Assembly: GCA_020632695.1 (NCBI GenBank)
Contig: JACKFB010000005.1
Coordinates: 248,001-312,000, forward strand
Direction: 5' to 3'
From: Deltaproteobacteria bacterium
GTDB taxonomy: Bacteria; Myxococcota_A; UBA9042; PHBI01; JACKFB01
Length of the DNA stretch: 64,000 nucleotides
In this document: positions 40,144 to 49,838 of the stretch, in pieces
How the letters are laid out: every line of letters begins with the position of its first letter
Position numbering within the stretch: position 1 is the stretch's first letter
The notes under the pieces: model-generated
Told to the model about the DNA's origin: nothing
What the model saw: only the letters and a program-made list of their open reading frames with translations
Databases searched by the model: none
Position numbers and translations under genes: made by a program

Positions 40144-43100
40144 ATGCGACGACACCTGGTCGGAAGCGAGCTGATCGAGCGGCTCTTGGAAGAGGCCGGC
40201 GCGGCCGAGCACGGCGGCTCCGAGCTGCTGCGGGGTTTCGCGGCCGAGGTCCTCAAGCGCGTGGACGAGCGCTACTTCTATCGCCACCGCATCACCACGC
40301 TGCCCGCCCAGCTCCTGGACTCGCTGCGCTGGCTCGAGAGCGTGGTCGGGCAGGCCGGCCCGAGCGTCCGCATCTTCGACCCGCAGGACGATGTCCACGG
40401 CTACGCGCTCGAGGGGACCATCCTCGAGACCGCGATGCCCGACCAGCCCTTCATCGTCGACACCCTCAAGCTCTGCCTCAGCGAGCTGGACGTCCGGCTG
40501 CTCAACAGCCTCAACGTGATCCTGCCGGTGGTGCTCGACGGCGAGGGCGGCATCGCGCGCTTCGACGCCGGCGCCGAGGCGCTGCACCGCACCAGCTACA
40601 CGCGCTGGTACCTCGAGCTGGACGGCACCGCGCCCGAGGCCCTGGCGGACCTGGTGCGCGACCGGCTCGCGCTGGCCCGCGAGGTGGTGTGCGACTTCCA
40701 CCGCATGGTCCGCGCCGTGAAGGTGGTCGCCAACGAGTTCGAGTTCCTCGCCACCCTCGACAGCGCCCACGCGGCGGACTGCGAGGAGGTCCAGAGCTTC
40801 CTCGAGTGGCTGCCCGACGATCACTTCATCTTCATGGGGGTCAGCTTCTACCAGCGCGACCCCGAGGGCGCCGTGAGCATCGCCACGGAGCGCGGGCTGG
40901 GATCGGCGCGCGGCGAGGCCCGCCCCTCGGGCCCCAGCACCGACGCGGCCACCTCGTTCTTCGCCGACAGCACCGCCCCCCGGCGTCCGCTCTTGCGCGT
41001 GCGGAAGTCGACGGAGGAGGCGCGGATGCACCGCGCCGGCAAGGTGGACGAGATCCTCGTCCGCCTCTTCGACGACCGCGGCCAGCCGAGCGGCGGCCTC
41101 ATCATCCACGGCCTCTTCACCTACAAGGGCCTGTCCGAGCCCGGCTCCCAGATCCCCATCCTCTCCCAGAAGCTGGCCCGCATCCTCGACGCCACCGACA
41201 CCGTCGAGGGCAGCTACGACCGCAAGGCCCTGCTCAACGCCTTCAACACCCTGCCCGTCGAGTACCTCTTCGAGGCGTCCCGCGACCGCATCGCCGGGCT
41301 GCTCGAGATGAACATCGGCGTGAACTCCCAGCGCGAGGTGCGCAGCAAGGTCGTCATCAACGACGACGCTTCCAGCGCCTACGCGTTCGTCGCCCTGCCC
41401 AAGGCCCACTACTCCGACGACGTGCGCGTCGCGATGCAGGCGGCGCTCAAGGCCGCGCTGCGCGCCAGCTACGTCGACCACCGCGTGCACCTCGACAAGT
41501 ACGGCACCGTCGCGCTGCACTTCTACCTCACCGGCGCCCGCCGCTTCCGCCGCGCCGACGCCACCGCCGCCGAAGAGGCGCTGGTGCGCATCGGGACGCC
41601 CTGGCAGTACCGCCTGCTCCAGCAGCTCGAGGCCGACAACGACCCCCACCCGGTGCCGGAGGGCCACGCCCGCTGGGCCGAGCGCTTCCCCGAGGCCTAC
41701 ACCGACATCACGACCGTCGAGCAGGCGGTCACCGACATCCACCACCTCGAGGAGGTCCTGCGGACCGGCGCCATGCGCTTCGACATCGTCGCGCACCCCT
41801 CCGCCGAGGGCGAAGCCTACATCCGCATCTACAGCCGCGAGCCGCTCAAGCTCACGGCCATCCTGCCGGTGGTGGACAACTTCGGCGTGGTCGTCCTCGA
41901 GCAGGCCTCGGTCACCGTCCCGGTGGTCGAGGCGCCGGAGCTGACCGTGAGCACGCTGCGCGTCGAACGGGGAGAGCACGACCTGGTCGCGCAGCGGATC
42001 GACCTCATCGGGGGCCTGCTGGCGGTGTTCCGCCGGCAGATGCGCAGCGACCGCCTCAACCGCCTGCTCCTGGTCGCGCGGCTGTCCTGGCGCGAGGTCG
42101 ATCTGCTGCGCGCCTTCGCCAACTACAGCCGGCAGCTCGCCCACAAGCTGGCCGCCGAGACCGTCCAGAAGGTGCTCAGCACCCACAACGTGTTCGTCGA
42201 GACGCTGGTGCGCCTGTTCCGCATGCGCTTCGACCCCGACCTCCAGCTCGACGCCGACCGGCGCGCCCTCAGCGTCAGCACCCTGGGCGACACCCTGCGC
42301 CGCTACCTCCAGCACGTGAAGTCCTTCGAGGAGGACCGCGTGCTGCGCATCTTCCTCGACCTCTGCCAGGCGGTGGTCCGCACCAGCTTCTATCGCCGGT
42401 CCGAGAACGGCGAGCACTCCATCGCGCTCAAGTTCGAGTGCGCTCGCATCGCCGAGATGCCCGAGCCGCGCCCGATGGCGGAGATCTACGTCCACCACGC
42501 CCAGGTCGAGGGCGTTCATCTGCGCGGCGGCCGCGTCGCCCGCGGCGGCATCCGCTGGTCGGACCGCCTCGACGACTATCGCTCCGAGGTGCTGGGCCTG
42601 ATGGCCACCCAGATGCTGAAGAACACGCTCATCGTGCCGGTCGGCGCGAAGGGCGGCTTCGTCCTGAAGGACCCGGTCGAGGACCCGAACGAGGCACGGG
42701 CGCGCGCCGACCAGCTCTACCGCGTCTTCATCCGCGGCCTCCTCTCGGTCACCGACAACCGCGAGGACGGGCGGATCGTCCCCCCCGAGCGCGTGGTGCG
42801 GGACGACGGCGACGACCCCTACCTGGTGGTGGCGGCCGACAAGGGGACGGCGCACCTCTCCGACACGGCCAACGCCATCTCGGCCGAGTTCGGCTTCTGG
42901 CTGGGCGACGCCTTCGCGTCGGGCGGCTCGGTGGGCTACGACCACAAGATCATGGGGATCACGGCGCGAGGCGCGTGGGTCTCCGCTCGCCGCCACTTCC
43001 GCGAGATGGGCGTCGATCCCGAGGTGGACCCCATCACCGCGGTCGGCATCGGCGACATGTCGGGCGACGTCTTCGGCAATGGCATGCTGTGCTCGCGCAC

Positions 43101-44958
43101 CATGAAGGTCGTGGCGGCCTTCAACCACCGCCACATCTTCCTGGACCCCGATCCCGACCCCGAGCGCTCCTTCGCCGAGCGACAGCGCCTCTTCGATCTG
43201 GGCCGCTCCCAGTGGAGCGACTACGACGCCGCGCTCCTGTCGCCGGGCGGCGGCATCTTCGATCGGGGGGACAAGAGCATCGTGCTCTCGCCGGAGGTGC
43301 GCGATCTGCTGGACACCGTCGAGGAGAGCGTCTCGGGCGACGCGCTCATCCGGCTGATCCTTCGCGCCGACGTCGACCTGCTCTGGAATGGCGGCATCGG
43401 CACCTACGTGAAGGCGTCGGGCGAGACGCAGCAGGAGGTGGGCGACAAGGACAACGACCGCGTGCGGGTGGACGCCTCGGAGCTGCGCTGCCGCGTCTTC
43501 GCCGAGGGCGGCAACCTGGGCATCACCATGCGCGGGCGCGTCGAGTACGCGGCGCGCGGCGGCCGGATCAACCTGGACGCCGTGGACAACTCCGGCGGCG
43601 TCGACCTCTCCGATCACGAGGTCAACCTCAAGATCCTCCTGCAGCCGCCGGTGCTCAGCGGCTCGCTCGAGCCGGAGGCTCGCAACGAGCTGCTGCGCGC
43701 CGTCGGTGACGAGGTGTGCGAGCGCGTGCTGGCCAACAACTTCGGCCAGAGCCTTGGCATCAGCCTGGACGTCGTGCGCAGCCAGAACGACGCCTTCGCC
43801 TTCGCACACGCGACCGAACAGCTACGCGACCGCTTCGGCTTCTCGCGGACGCGCGAGCACCTGCCCAGCCAGATGGACGTGGTCGCCACCCGCCAGGAGC
43901 GGCGCCTGGGCTTCTACCGGCCCGAGCTGGCCAAGCTGACCAGCTACTCCAAGATGCTGGCCTTCGCCGAGCTGTCCGCCCACCCGCTGGGGAGCCACGA
44001 GGAGGCGCGGCCCTGGCTGGTCGAGTACTTCCCGGCGCGGGTGGTCGCCGAGCACCCGGCCGCGCTGGACGGCCACATGCTCTACGACGAGATCGCCGCG
44101 ACCGCGCAGGTCAACCACATCATCCACCACGCGGGCCTCACCTTCTTCCCCCGCATGATGGCCGCGACCGATCGCGGCGCCACCGACGTGGCGGTGGCCT
44201 GGCTCATGGCCGAGGACTACCTGGGCGCCCGGGCGCTGCGCCGTGAGATCCTCGCCCAGGGGCAGCTCACCGCCTCTGCCGAGTACCACGGGCTCATCGC
44301 CATCGAGGACGCGCTGGCGCGGGCGGCGCGCTGGTTTCTGGGGACCCGGCCCGAGCGGCTCTCCCTCGGCGTGCACGCGCAGCTGCGTTCGTGGGCGCCC
44401 ATCGTGGAGCGCATCCAGACGCGCACCCGCAAGCTGCTCCCGGGCGAGGCCGGGGGCCAGCTCGACGACGACACCCAGCGCGCGGTGGCCGCGGGGTTGC
44501 CCACCGACCTGGCCCAACGCATCGCCGTGCTTCGCTTCACCTGTCACGTGCCGCTCATCGCCGTGCTGGAGCGCGCGACGCGCGGCACCGTCGAGGACGC
44601 CGCCGGGCTCTGGTTCGAGGTGGGCTACGCCATGCGCGCGATCCCCATGGTCGACGCCGTCGCCACCCACCCCTACCGCGACGCGTGGGATGCCATCGCC
44701 ATCGCCTCCATCGAGCGCGCGCTGTTCCGGGCCCTCGGCGAGCTCGCCGCCGCCTTGCCCGGCCCCGGCGGTGAGACGGCCGCGCCTCGCGCGCTCGAGC
44801 GGACCCTGGCGCGCTCTCCGGGCCTGGCGCGGGTGCGCGACGCCCTCGACAAGGCGGTGCGCTCGAGGGTGCCGGTCAGCGGGATGTTCGTGCTGGGCGA
44901 GCGGCTCGCGCACGAGGTGGCTGCGCTCCAGCGCGGCCAGCGCGCCGACGAGGTCTGA
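40144..44958 (+). CDS. gdhB: NAD-dependent glutamate dehydrogenase, large type
   Basis: The 1,604-residue protein belongs to the large (about 180 kDa) NAD-specific glutamate dehydrogenases that oxidise glutamate to 2-oxoglutarate and ammonia in catabolism. The N-terminal ~700 residues contain ACT-like regulatory segments. The catalytic core follows: GGIRWSDRLDDYRSEVLGLMATQMLKN, the active-site Lys region PVGAKGGFVLK, then GIGDMSGDVFGNGMLCS and NGGIGTYVK. A C-terminal helical domain ends the protein. I chose ATG 40144, since the frame runs far upstream without homology. A single intact frame of this length right beside the disrupted segment shows how local that disruption is. Confidence 0.95.
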   Translation: MRRHLVGSELIERLLEEAGAAEHGGSELLRGFAAEVLKRVDERYFYRHRITTLPAQLLDSLRWLESVVGQAGPSVRIFDPQDDVHGYALEGTILETAMPDQPFIVDTLKLCLSELDVRLLNSLNVILPVVLDGEGGIARFDAGAEALHRTSYTRWYLELDGTAPEALADLVRDRLALAREVVCDFHRMVRAVKVVANEFEFLATLDSAHAADCEEVQSFLEWLPDDHFIFMGVSFYQRDPEGAVSIATERGLGSARGEARPSGPSTDAATSFFADSTAPRRPLLRVRKSTEEARMHRAGKVDEILVRLFDDRGQPSGGLIIHGLFTYKGLSEPGSQIPILSQKLARILDATDTVEGSYDRKALLNAFNTLPVEYLFEASRDRIAGLLEMNIGVNSQREVRSKVVINDDASSAYAFVALPKAHYSDDVRVAMQAALKAALRASYVDHRVHLDKYGTVALHFYLTGARRFRRADATAAEEALVRIGTPWQYRLLQQLEADNDPHPVPEGHARWAERFPEAYTDITTVEQAVTDIHHLEEVLRTGAMRFDIVAHPSAEGEAYIRIYSREPLKLTAILPVVDNFGVVVLEQASVTVPVVEAPELTVSTLRVERGEHDLVAQRIDLIGGLLAVFRRQMRSDRLNRLLLVARLSWREVDLLRAFANYSRQLAHKLAAETVQKVLSTHNVFVETLVRLFRMRFDPDLQLDADRRALSVSTLGDTLRRYLQHVKSFEEDRVLRIFLDLCQAVVRTSFYRRSENGEHSIALKFECARIAEMPEPRPMAEIYVHHAQVEGVHLRGGRVARGGIRWSDRLDDYRSEVLGLMATQMLKNTLIVPVGAKGGFVLKDPVEDPNEARARADQLYRVFIRGLLSVTDNREDGRIVPPERVVRDDGDDPYLVVAADKGTAHLSDTANAISAEFGFWLGDAFASGGSVGYDHKIMGITARGAWVSARRHFREMGVDPEVDPITAVGIGDMSGDVFGNGMLCSRTMKVVAAFNHRHIFLDPDPDPERSFAERQRLFDLGRSQWSDYDAALLSPGGGIFDRGDKSIVLSPEVRDLLDTVEESVSGDALIRLILRADVDLLWNGGIGTYVKASGETQQEVGDKDNDRVRVDASELRCRVFAEGGNLGITMRGRVEYAARGGRINLDAVDNSGGVDLSDHEVNLKILLQPPVLSGSLEPEARNELLRAVGDEVCERVLANNFGQSLGISLDVVRSQNDAFAFAHATEQLRDRFGFSRTREHLPSQMDVVATRQERRLGFYRPELAKLTSYSKMLAFAELSAHPLGSHEEARPWLVEYFPARVVAEHPAALDGHMLYDEIAATAQVNHIIHHAGLTFFPRMMAATDRGATDVAVAWLMAEDYLGARALRREILAQGQLTASAEYHGLIAIEDALARAARWFLGTRPERLSLGVHAQLRSWAPIVERIQTRTRKLLPGEAGGQLDDDTQRAVAAGLPTDLAQRIAVLRFTCHVPLIAVLERATRGTVEDAAGLWFEVGYAMRAIPMVDAVATHPYRDAWDAIAIASIERALFRALGELAAALPGPGGETAAPRALERTLARSPGLARVRDALDKAVRSRVPVSGMFVLGERLAHEVAALQRGQRADEV

Positions 44959-45024
44959 GACCGTCGCCAGGGCGGCCGCCGACCGGCACCGGCGCCCACG
45001 AACCGACTCGCCCTCGGCGGAAGC

Positions 45025-48000
45025 TCACTCGACCATGCGGCTGTACACGACCCCGTCGGCGGCCCCGAAGCCGGCGCTCCGGGTGCCCACCACCCGGATG
45101 CTGCCCGCGGCGGTCCCCCACACGTCGTAGATCGCGTTGCCCCCGCCGCTCTCGCTGGCGAGCTGCACCACATTCCACGAGCCGCTCGAGTCGAGCTCCC
45201 CGGTCGTCCTCGCGAGCCAGAGCTCGAAGACGCGGCTCGAGTTGCCGCCGGTCCGCCACGCCGCCAGGGCCACCACGCCCGCGCCCGACCAGGCGCCCTC
45301 GAAGGTGCGGGAGTCGCTCGACTTCACCTCGAAGCTGCCGCCCCAGCTCCCCGAGGCGCTGCGGGCGCGCAGGTAGCCTCGCGCGCCCACCACCAGGTGC
45401 CGCCCGTCGGCCAGCGCGGTGGCGTCGCGCGCGTCGCCCGTCGACTTCGACTGCGACATGAACGCGAAGGGCCACAGCGTCGCCGCGTTCTGCTCGCGAC
45501 CGAAGATGTCGTTGTAGTACTGGGGGTTTCCGCCGCTGGAGCCGGCCGGGAAGTCGCCCGCCAGCGAGAGGTCGGGGCTCTGGCAGGCGGTGCCGGCGCA
45601 GGGCGTGCCGGCGAAGGCGCGCATCAGGGTGCCCTTGGTGGCCGCGGTGCTCTCGTTGACGCAGGTCACCGAGTCGCCCTGGGCGCCGGTGCAGCGGCGT
45701 ATCGCCGGGCTCTCGCTGCTGCCCGCCGTCCACAGCACGATCCCCAGGCCGCTGCCGACGTCGGCGCTGGTCCACAGCGCGGAGGCGGCGGCCGCCCCGA
45801 GCGAGGCGAAGGCCTTGGAGGCCGGCCCGCCCGAGGACCATGAACCCCCTCCCGAGGCCGGCTCGAAGCGCCACAGCCGCCCCGAGGAGTCGGTGGCGAA
45901 GCCCCCGCGCAGGGTCTTGAAGCGGGCCAGGCCGGCGGTCTCCGTCGCCGTGGACACCGAGCCGGTGCCGGTCACCTCGCCGAGCGCGCCGCCGGGGATG
46001 GTGGCCAGCTCGCTCTCGATGCCCACGAACCAGCGGCCGGCGGCGTAGTCCACGTGCCGGAGCGCCACCGCCGTGCCGATCGGCCCCGGCACCAGGGTGC
46101 GCGTGAAGCCGAGACACACGCCGCCCAGGCAGATGTCGCCTGTCGTGGTCGCGTCCCCGTCGTCGCACGAGCTCCCCGCCGGCGAGTCGCAGGGCACCCC
46201 GACCCCACAGAGCGGGATCTTGTCGTGCACGCAGCTCCCGGCGACGCAGGTGTCCGCGGTGCACTCGTCGCCGTCGTCGCAGGCCAGCGGCTGCCCGGCG
46301 CACCCCGCGGCGGAGCAGACGTCGGCCGTCGTGCACGGGTCCCCGTCGTCACAGGGCCCGGCGGCCGGCACGTGGACGCACGCCCCGCCCTCACAGCCAT
46401 CGGCCGTGCACGCCTCACCGTCGTCGCAGGCCAGCGCCTCGCCGAGGCACTGCCCGTCGGCGCAGGCGTCGGCCTCGGTGCACGGGTCCCCGTCGTCGCA
46501 AGCGCTGCCATCGGCCAGCGCCACGATCGAGCACGCCCCGGTCGCCGGGTCGCAGGTGGCGGCCTCGCAGGGGCCGAGCAGCGCCGCGGCGCACACCTTG
46601 GCCTCGTGGACGCATCCGGTGGCCGGCGAGCACCCATCCACCGTGCACGCGTCGCCGTCGTCGCAGCTCACCTGCGGCGCGAACACGCAGCCTTCGCCAG
46701 CGACGCAGGTGTCCGCCGTGCAGGCGTCGCCGTCGTCGCACACCCGCGGCGCGCCGCCCACGCAGGCCCCCAGCGTGCAGTGGTCTCCCTGGGTGCACGG
46801 CTCGCCGTCGTTGCAGACCGTGCCGTTGGCCGGCGTGTGGGCGCATTGTCCGCTGGACTCCAGGCAGGCGTCGACCGTGCACGGGTTCCCGTCGCCGCAG
46901 TCCAGCGGCGGCGCGACGCAGCTCCCGCCCGCGCAGCTCCCCGGCCCGGTGCAGCCGCCGCCGAAGCAGGCGGTCCCGTCGGCCACCGGCGCGCTGACGC
47001 AGGTGCCGGTCGCGGGTGCGCAGCTCACCGTGACGCAGTCGCTCCCGGCGGCGCAGCTCACCACCGTCGCCGGATCGACCGCGCACGAGCCGCCGAGACA
47101 CCGCGGCGTCCCGTTGCAGAGATCACCGTCGTCCACGCAGTCGCCGTCGGACCTGCAGGGGCAGGCGCCCTCCCCGACGCACTCGCCCGCCTGGCAGGCA
47201 TCGCCGGCGGTGCACGCGTTGCCGTCGTCGCAGGACGTCGCGTCGGGCGCGGGTTGCACGGCGCACCCGGTGCTGGCCTGGCAGGTCCCCACCCGGCACG
47301 GTCCCGCGCCCGGGCAGCTCACCGCCGCCCCGCCCTTGCACTTGCCCGCCGAGCACGCGTCTGCCTTCGTGCACGCGTTGCCGTCATCGCAGGGCGCCGC
47401 GTTGGGCGTCGACACGCACCCCTCGCCCGGAACGCACGCGTCGTTGGTGCACGGGTTGCCGTCATCGCACGCCACCGGCGCCCCGCCCCCGCAGACCCCG
47501 GCCTGGCATCGCTCGCCCACCGTGCACACCTTGCCGTCGTCGCAGGGCACGCCGTCCGGCGCCTCCCCCACCACGCAGGCCCCCGTCGCCGGATCGCACG
47601 CCGAGGACGCGCAGGGCCCGGCCGCGGGGCACACCACCGCGGTCCCCGGCCGCACCGCGCACTTGCCGGCCGCGCACTCCCACTCGCCCTTGCAAGGGTC
47701 GAAGTCCGGCCCGGAGCAGTCGCTGGCCTCGCTGCAAGCGCACGGGATCGCCGTGCCCACGCAGGCGCCCCCCTGGCACGTGTCGCCAGCGGTGCAGCCG
47801 TCCCCGTCGTCGCAGGCGCCCGTCGCCGGCGCGTGCACGCAGCCGGCGAGCGCGTCACAGGCGTCGACCGTGCAAGGGTTCGCGTCGTCGCAGGCCGCCT
47901 CCGCTGCCACGCAGCTCCCCGCCGCGCAGCTTCCGCCCTCCAAGCAGGTCCCCGGCTCCCCGCAGGGCGCGCCGTCGGTCGCCGGCACCTCCGCGCACGC

Positions 48001-48924
48001 TCCGGTCGACGGGTCGCACACCGATTCGCGGCACGGGTCGGCGGTCGGCGTGCACACCACCGGCGGCGCACCGTCCGCCACGCACAGGCCACCCTCGCAG
48101 CGCAGGCCCCCGTCGCAGCGATCGACGTCGAAGGCGGCGCAGTCCTCGTCGCTCACACAGGCGCAGTGACCCGCGCCGCCCTGGCAGCTCCCGGCCGCGC
48201 AACGCTCGCCGCTCGTGCAGGGGTCGGCGTCCACGCACGGGGTCCCGTCGGCCAGCGGCTGCTCGACGCACCCCACCGCCGGGTCGCACACGACCGCGCT
48301 GCACGGCGCCGGCGCGGCGCAGGTCAGCGCGACGCCGCCCTCGCACAGCCCCCCGACACAGGCCTCCCCGGCAGTGCACGCGTCGCCGTCGTCGCAGGCG
48401 CTCCCGTCCGGTGCCACGGCGTCCGTGCACTGCCCGGTCGCCGGATCGCAGGCCGCCGTGTGGCAGGGCGCGGCGGCACACACGACCGGCCCGCCCGGGC
48501 CGGGCACGCATCCCCCGGCGACGCACACCAGGCTCCCGTTGCAGGCGTCACCGTCGTCGAAGGCCGCGCAGTCCGAGTCCACCTCACAGGCGCACACGTT
48601 GGTCCCGCCGGCGCAGCCCCCGCCGGCGCAGGCCTCCCCCTCCGTGCAGGCGTTGTGGTCGTCGCAGGCGCTCCCGTCCGCGGCCAGCTCGACCACGCAG
48701 ACGCCGCCGTCTCCGCAACGGGCGCTCCCGCACCCCGGCGCCACGCCCGGCGCGCAGTCGAGGTCGGTGGAGCAGGTGCTCGCAGGCGCAACGCCCAGGT
48801 CGGGCGACGGCGCAGCGTCTGCCCCGACGAAGTCCAACGCCGGGCGCGAGCCCGAGTCCGAGCACGCTGCAGCCGCCCCCATCGACGCCAGCAAGGTCCA
48901 AACCAGCCACCGCCTCGACTGCAT
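45025..48924 (-). CDS. Large Cys-rich repeat lipoprotein
   Basis: The 1,299-residue exported lipoprotein has a signal peptide ending ASMGAAAACS, with lipidation at that Cys. Residues ~50-940 consist of Cys-rich repeats around a CDDGxxCTxxxxC core, eighteen by my count, interspersed with CDPATGxC segments. The last ~320 residues lack cysteine repeats and look beta-rich (TLVPGPIGTAVALRHVDY, RDATALADGRHLVVGARGY), compatible with a beta-propeller. Such proteins are common on the surface of Myxococcota-like bacteria; their role is generally unknown, with adhesion or stalk functions most plausible. It converges on gdhB. Long open frames exist on the opposite strand only because of the codon bias of the repeats. 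Confidence 0.85.
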   Translation of the reverse strand: MQSRRWLVWTLLASMGAAAACSDSGSRPALDFVGADAAPSPDLGVAPASTCSTDLDCAPGVAPGCGSARCGDGGVCVVELAADGSACDDHNACTEGEACAGGGCAGGTNVCACEVDSDCAAFDDGDACNGSLVCVAGGCVPGPGGPVVCAAAPCHTAACDPATGQCTDAVAPDGSACDDGDACTAGEACVGGLCEGGVALTCAAPAPCSAVVCDPAVGCVEQPLADGTPCVDADPCTSGERCAAGSCQGGAGHCACVSDEDCAAFDVDRCDGGLRCEGGLCVADGAPPVVCTPTADPCRESVCDPSTGACAEVPATDGAPCGEPGTCLEGGSCAAGSCVAAEAACDDANPCTVDACDALAGCVHAPATGACDDGDGCTAGDTCQGGACVGTAIPCACSEASDCSGPDFDPCKGEWECAAGKCAVRPGTAVVCPAAGPCASSACDPATGACVVGEAPDGVPCDDGKVCTVGERCQAGVCGGGAPVACDDGNPCTNDACVPGEGCVSTPNAAPCDDGNACTKADACSAGKCKGGAAVSCPGAGPCRVGTCQASTGCAVQPAPDATSCDDGNACTAGDACQAGECVGEGACPCRSDGDCVDDGDLCNGTPRCLGGSCAVDPATVVSCAAGSDCVTVSCAPATGTCVSAPVADGTACFGGGCTGPGSCAGGSCVAPPLDCGDGNPCTVDACLESSGQCAHTPANGTVCNDGEPCTQGDHCTLGACVGGAPRVCDDGDACTADTCVAGEGCVFAPQVSCDDGDACTVDGCSPATGCVHEAKVCAAALLGPCEAATCDPATGACSIVALADGSACDDGDPCTEADACADGQCLGEALACDDGEACTADGCEGGACVHVPAAGPCDDGDPCTTADVCSAAGCAGQPLACDDGDECTADTCVAGSCVHDKIPLCGVGVPCDSPAGSSCDDGDATTTGDICLGGVCLGFTRTLVPGPIGTAVALRHVDYAAGRWFVGIESELATIPGGALGEVTGTGSVSTATETAGLARFKTLRGGFATDSSGRLWRFEPASGGGSWSSGGPASKAFASLGAAAASALWTSADVGSGLGIVLWTAGSSESPAIRRCTGAQGDSVTCVNESTAATKGTLMRAFAGTPCAGTACQSPDLSLAGDFPAGSSGGNPQYYNDIFGREQNAATLWPFAFMSQSKSTGDARDATALADGRHLVVGARGYLRARSASGSWGGSFEVKSSDSRTFEGAWSGAGVVALAAWRTGGNSSRVFELWLARTTGELDSSGSWNVVQLASESGGGNAIYDVWGTAAGSIRVVGTRSAGFGAADGVVYSRMVE
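46110..48780 (-). repeat. Tandem CDDG-type Cys-rich protein repeats
   Basis: The DNA encodes eighteen copies of a roughly 40-60 residue unit whose centre is Cys-Asp-Asp-Gly, then Cys-Thr within four residues. Copies differ in sequence, so they are old rather than freshly amplified. Each unit has about six cysteines, expected to form disulphides outside the cell. Confidence 0.75.
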
Positions 48925-49004
48925 GCCTGCGCCGCCTCCTCACGCGTCCTGCGACGGTATCAGAGCGCACCGCGTCACCGCGAGAACTCAAGTGTGGCGA
49001 TGCA

Positions 49005-49838
49005 TCAATCCTCGGACCAGCGGCCGTCGCGCAGCACGATCCGCGACCGCCCCGCCGAGCCCGCGGTCTCCGGATGCAGGGCATCTCCGGGGAGCGCCAG
49101 CACGAACGCCCCCTCCTCCTGGACGGCGTGGGGCATGATGCGCTGCACCGAGGCCGCCTCGGCGGCGCGTCGGATCGGGTCGCCGGCGTCGGCGCCCGGC
49201 GCCAGGTCGCCGAGGATCCGCCAGGTCGGCGGCGCCAGCGGGAAGCGACCCGCGGCGTGCTCCTCGAGCGCGCGCCGGGCGTCCAGCCACACCGACGCCG
49301 TGGTCTCGCGTCCGTCGTGTGCGCCGCGCTGCCCGCGAGGTGCCCGGGCGAGGAAGAAGCGCGTGTCGAACCGGCGCGGCTCGATGGGGGGCGTGACCCA
49401 GTGGGCGAAGTAGCTCAGCGCGCCGCCATCGATCTGCAGGTCGCAGGCCTCGGCCATCTCGGCGAACGCGACCTCGCGCGCGTTCAGGCGCTCGCGCCAG
49501 CGCTCCAGGCTCGAGGCGGGCTCGGCGGCGGCACGGCCCAACAGGATCCCCGCCTCCTCGAAGGTCTCCCGCACCGCGGCCACGAGGTGCGCCATGGCCT
49601 CGGTCGGCTCCAGCGCCATCGACGCCCCCAGCGCGGCGGCCTCGACGCCGGCGACGCGCCGCAGCAGCGCGGGCGCGGCGTCCTCGGGGTCCACCCGGCC
49701 GCCCGGAAAGACGTGCGCGCGGGCCATGAACCCGCTCTTGCGATGCCGCTGGAGCAGCAGGATGCGCGGCGGGCTCTCGCCGTCCAGCAGCACCACGGTG
49801 GCGGCCGGCCTCGGCGGCGCCGCATCCTCGCCACTCAC
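49005..49838 (-). CDS. NUDIX hydrolase, NUDT19/acyl-CoA diphosphatase-like
   Basis: The 277-residue NUDIX protein has ILLLQRHRKSGFMARAHVFPGGRVDPEDA and then, after an expanded insertion, the box core AAVRETFEEAGILLG. The long insertion between the Gly and RExxEE parts of the box is typical of NUDT19-like enzymes, which cleave CoA esters. A C-terminal extension includes FAHWVTPPIEPRRFDTRFFLA, also a feature of that group. The ATG overlaps the ribBA-like stop (ATGA), so the two are cotranscribed. Substrate is inferred from family likeness only. Confidence 0.82.
   Translation of the reverse strand: MSGEDAAPPRPAATVVLLDGESPPRILLLQRHRKSGFMARAHVFPGGRVDPEDAAPALLRRVAGVEAAALGASMALEPTEAMAHLVAAVRETFEEAGILLGRAAAEPASSLERWRERLNAREVAFAEMAEACDLQIDGGALSYFAHWVTPPIEPRRFDTRFFLARAPRGQRGAHDGRETTASVWLDARRALEEHAAGRFPLAPPTWRILGDLAPGADAGDPIRRAAEAASVQRIMPHAVQEEGAFVLALPGDALHPETAGSAGRSRIVLRDGRWSED

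Noticed and set aside
40084..43809. 1,241-codon minus-strand frame opposite glutamate dehydrogenase
   Set aside because: It is low-complexity Asp/Val/Leu/His-rich sequence with no motifs, caused by codon bias of the real gene.
46054..49413. Very long open frames (up to 1,119 codons) opposite the Cys-rich lipoprotein gene
   Set aside because: They are the mirror image of the repeat codons, contain only His/Arg/Ala/Gly-rich low-complexity sequence and have no homology; the minus-strand gene has a signal peptide and ordered repeats.
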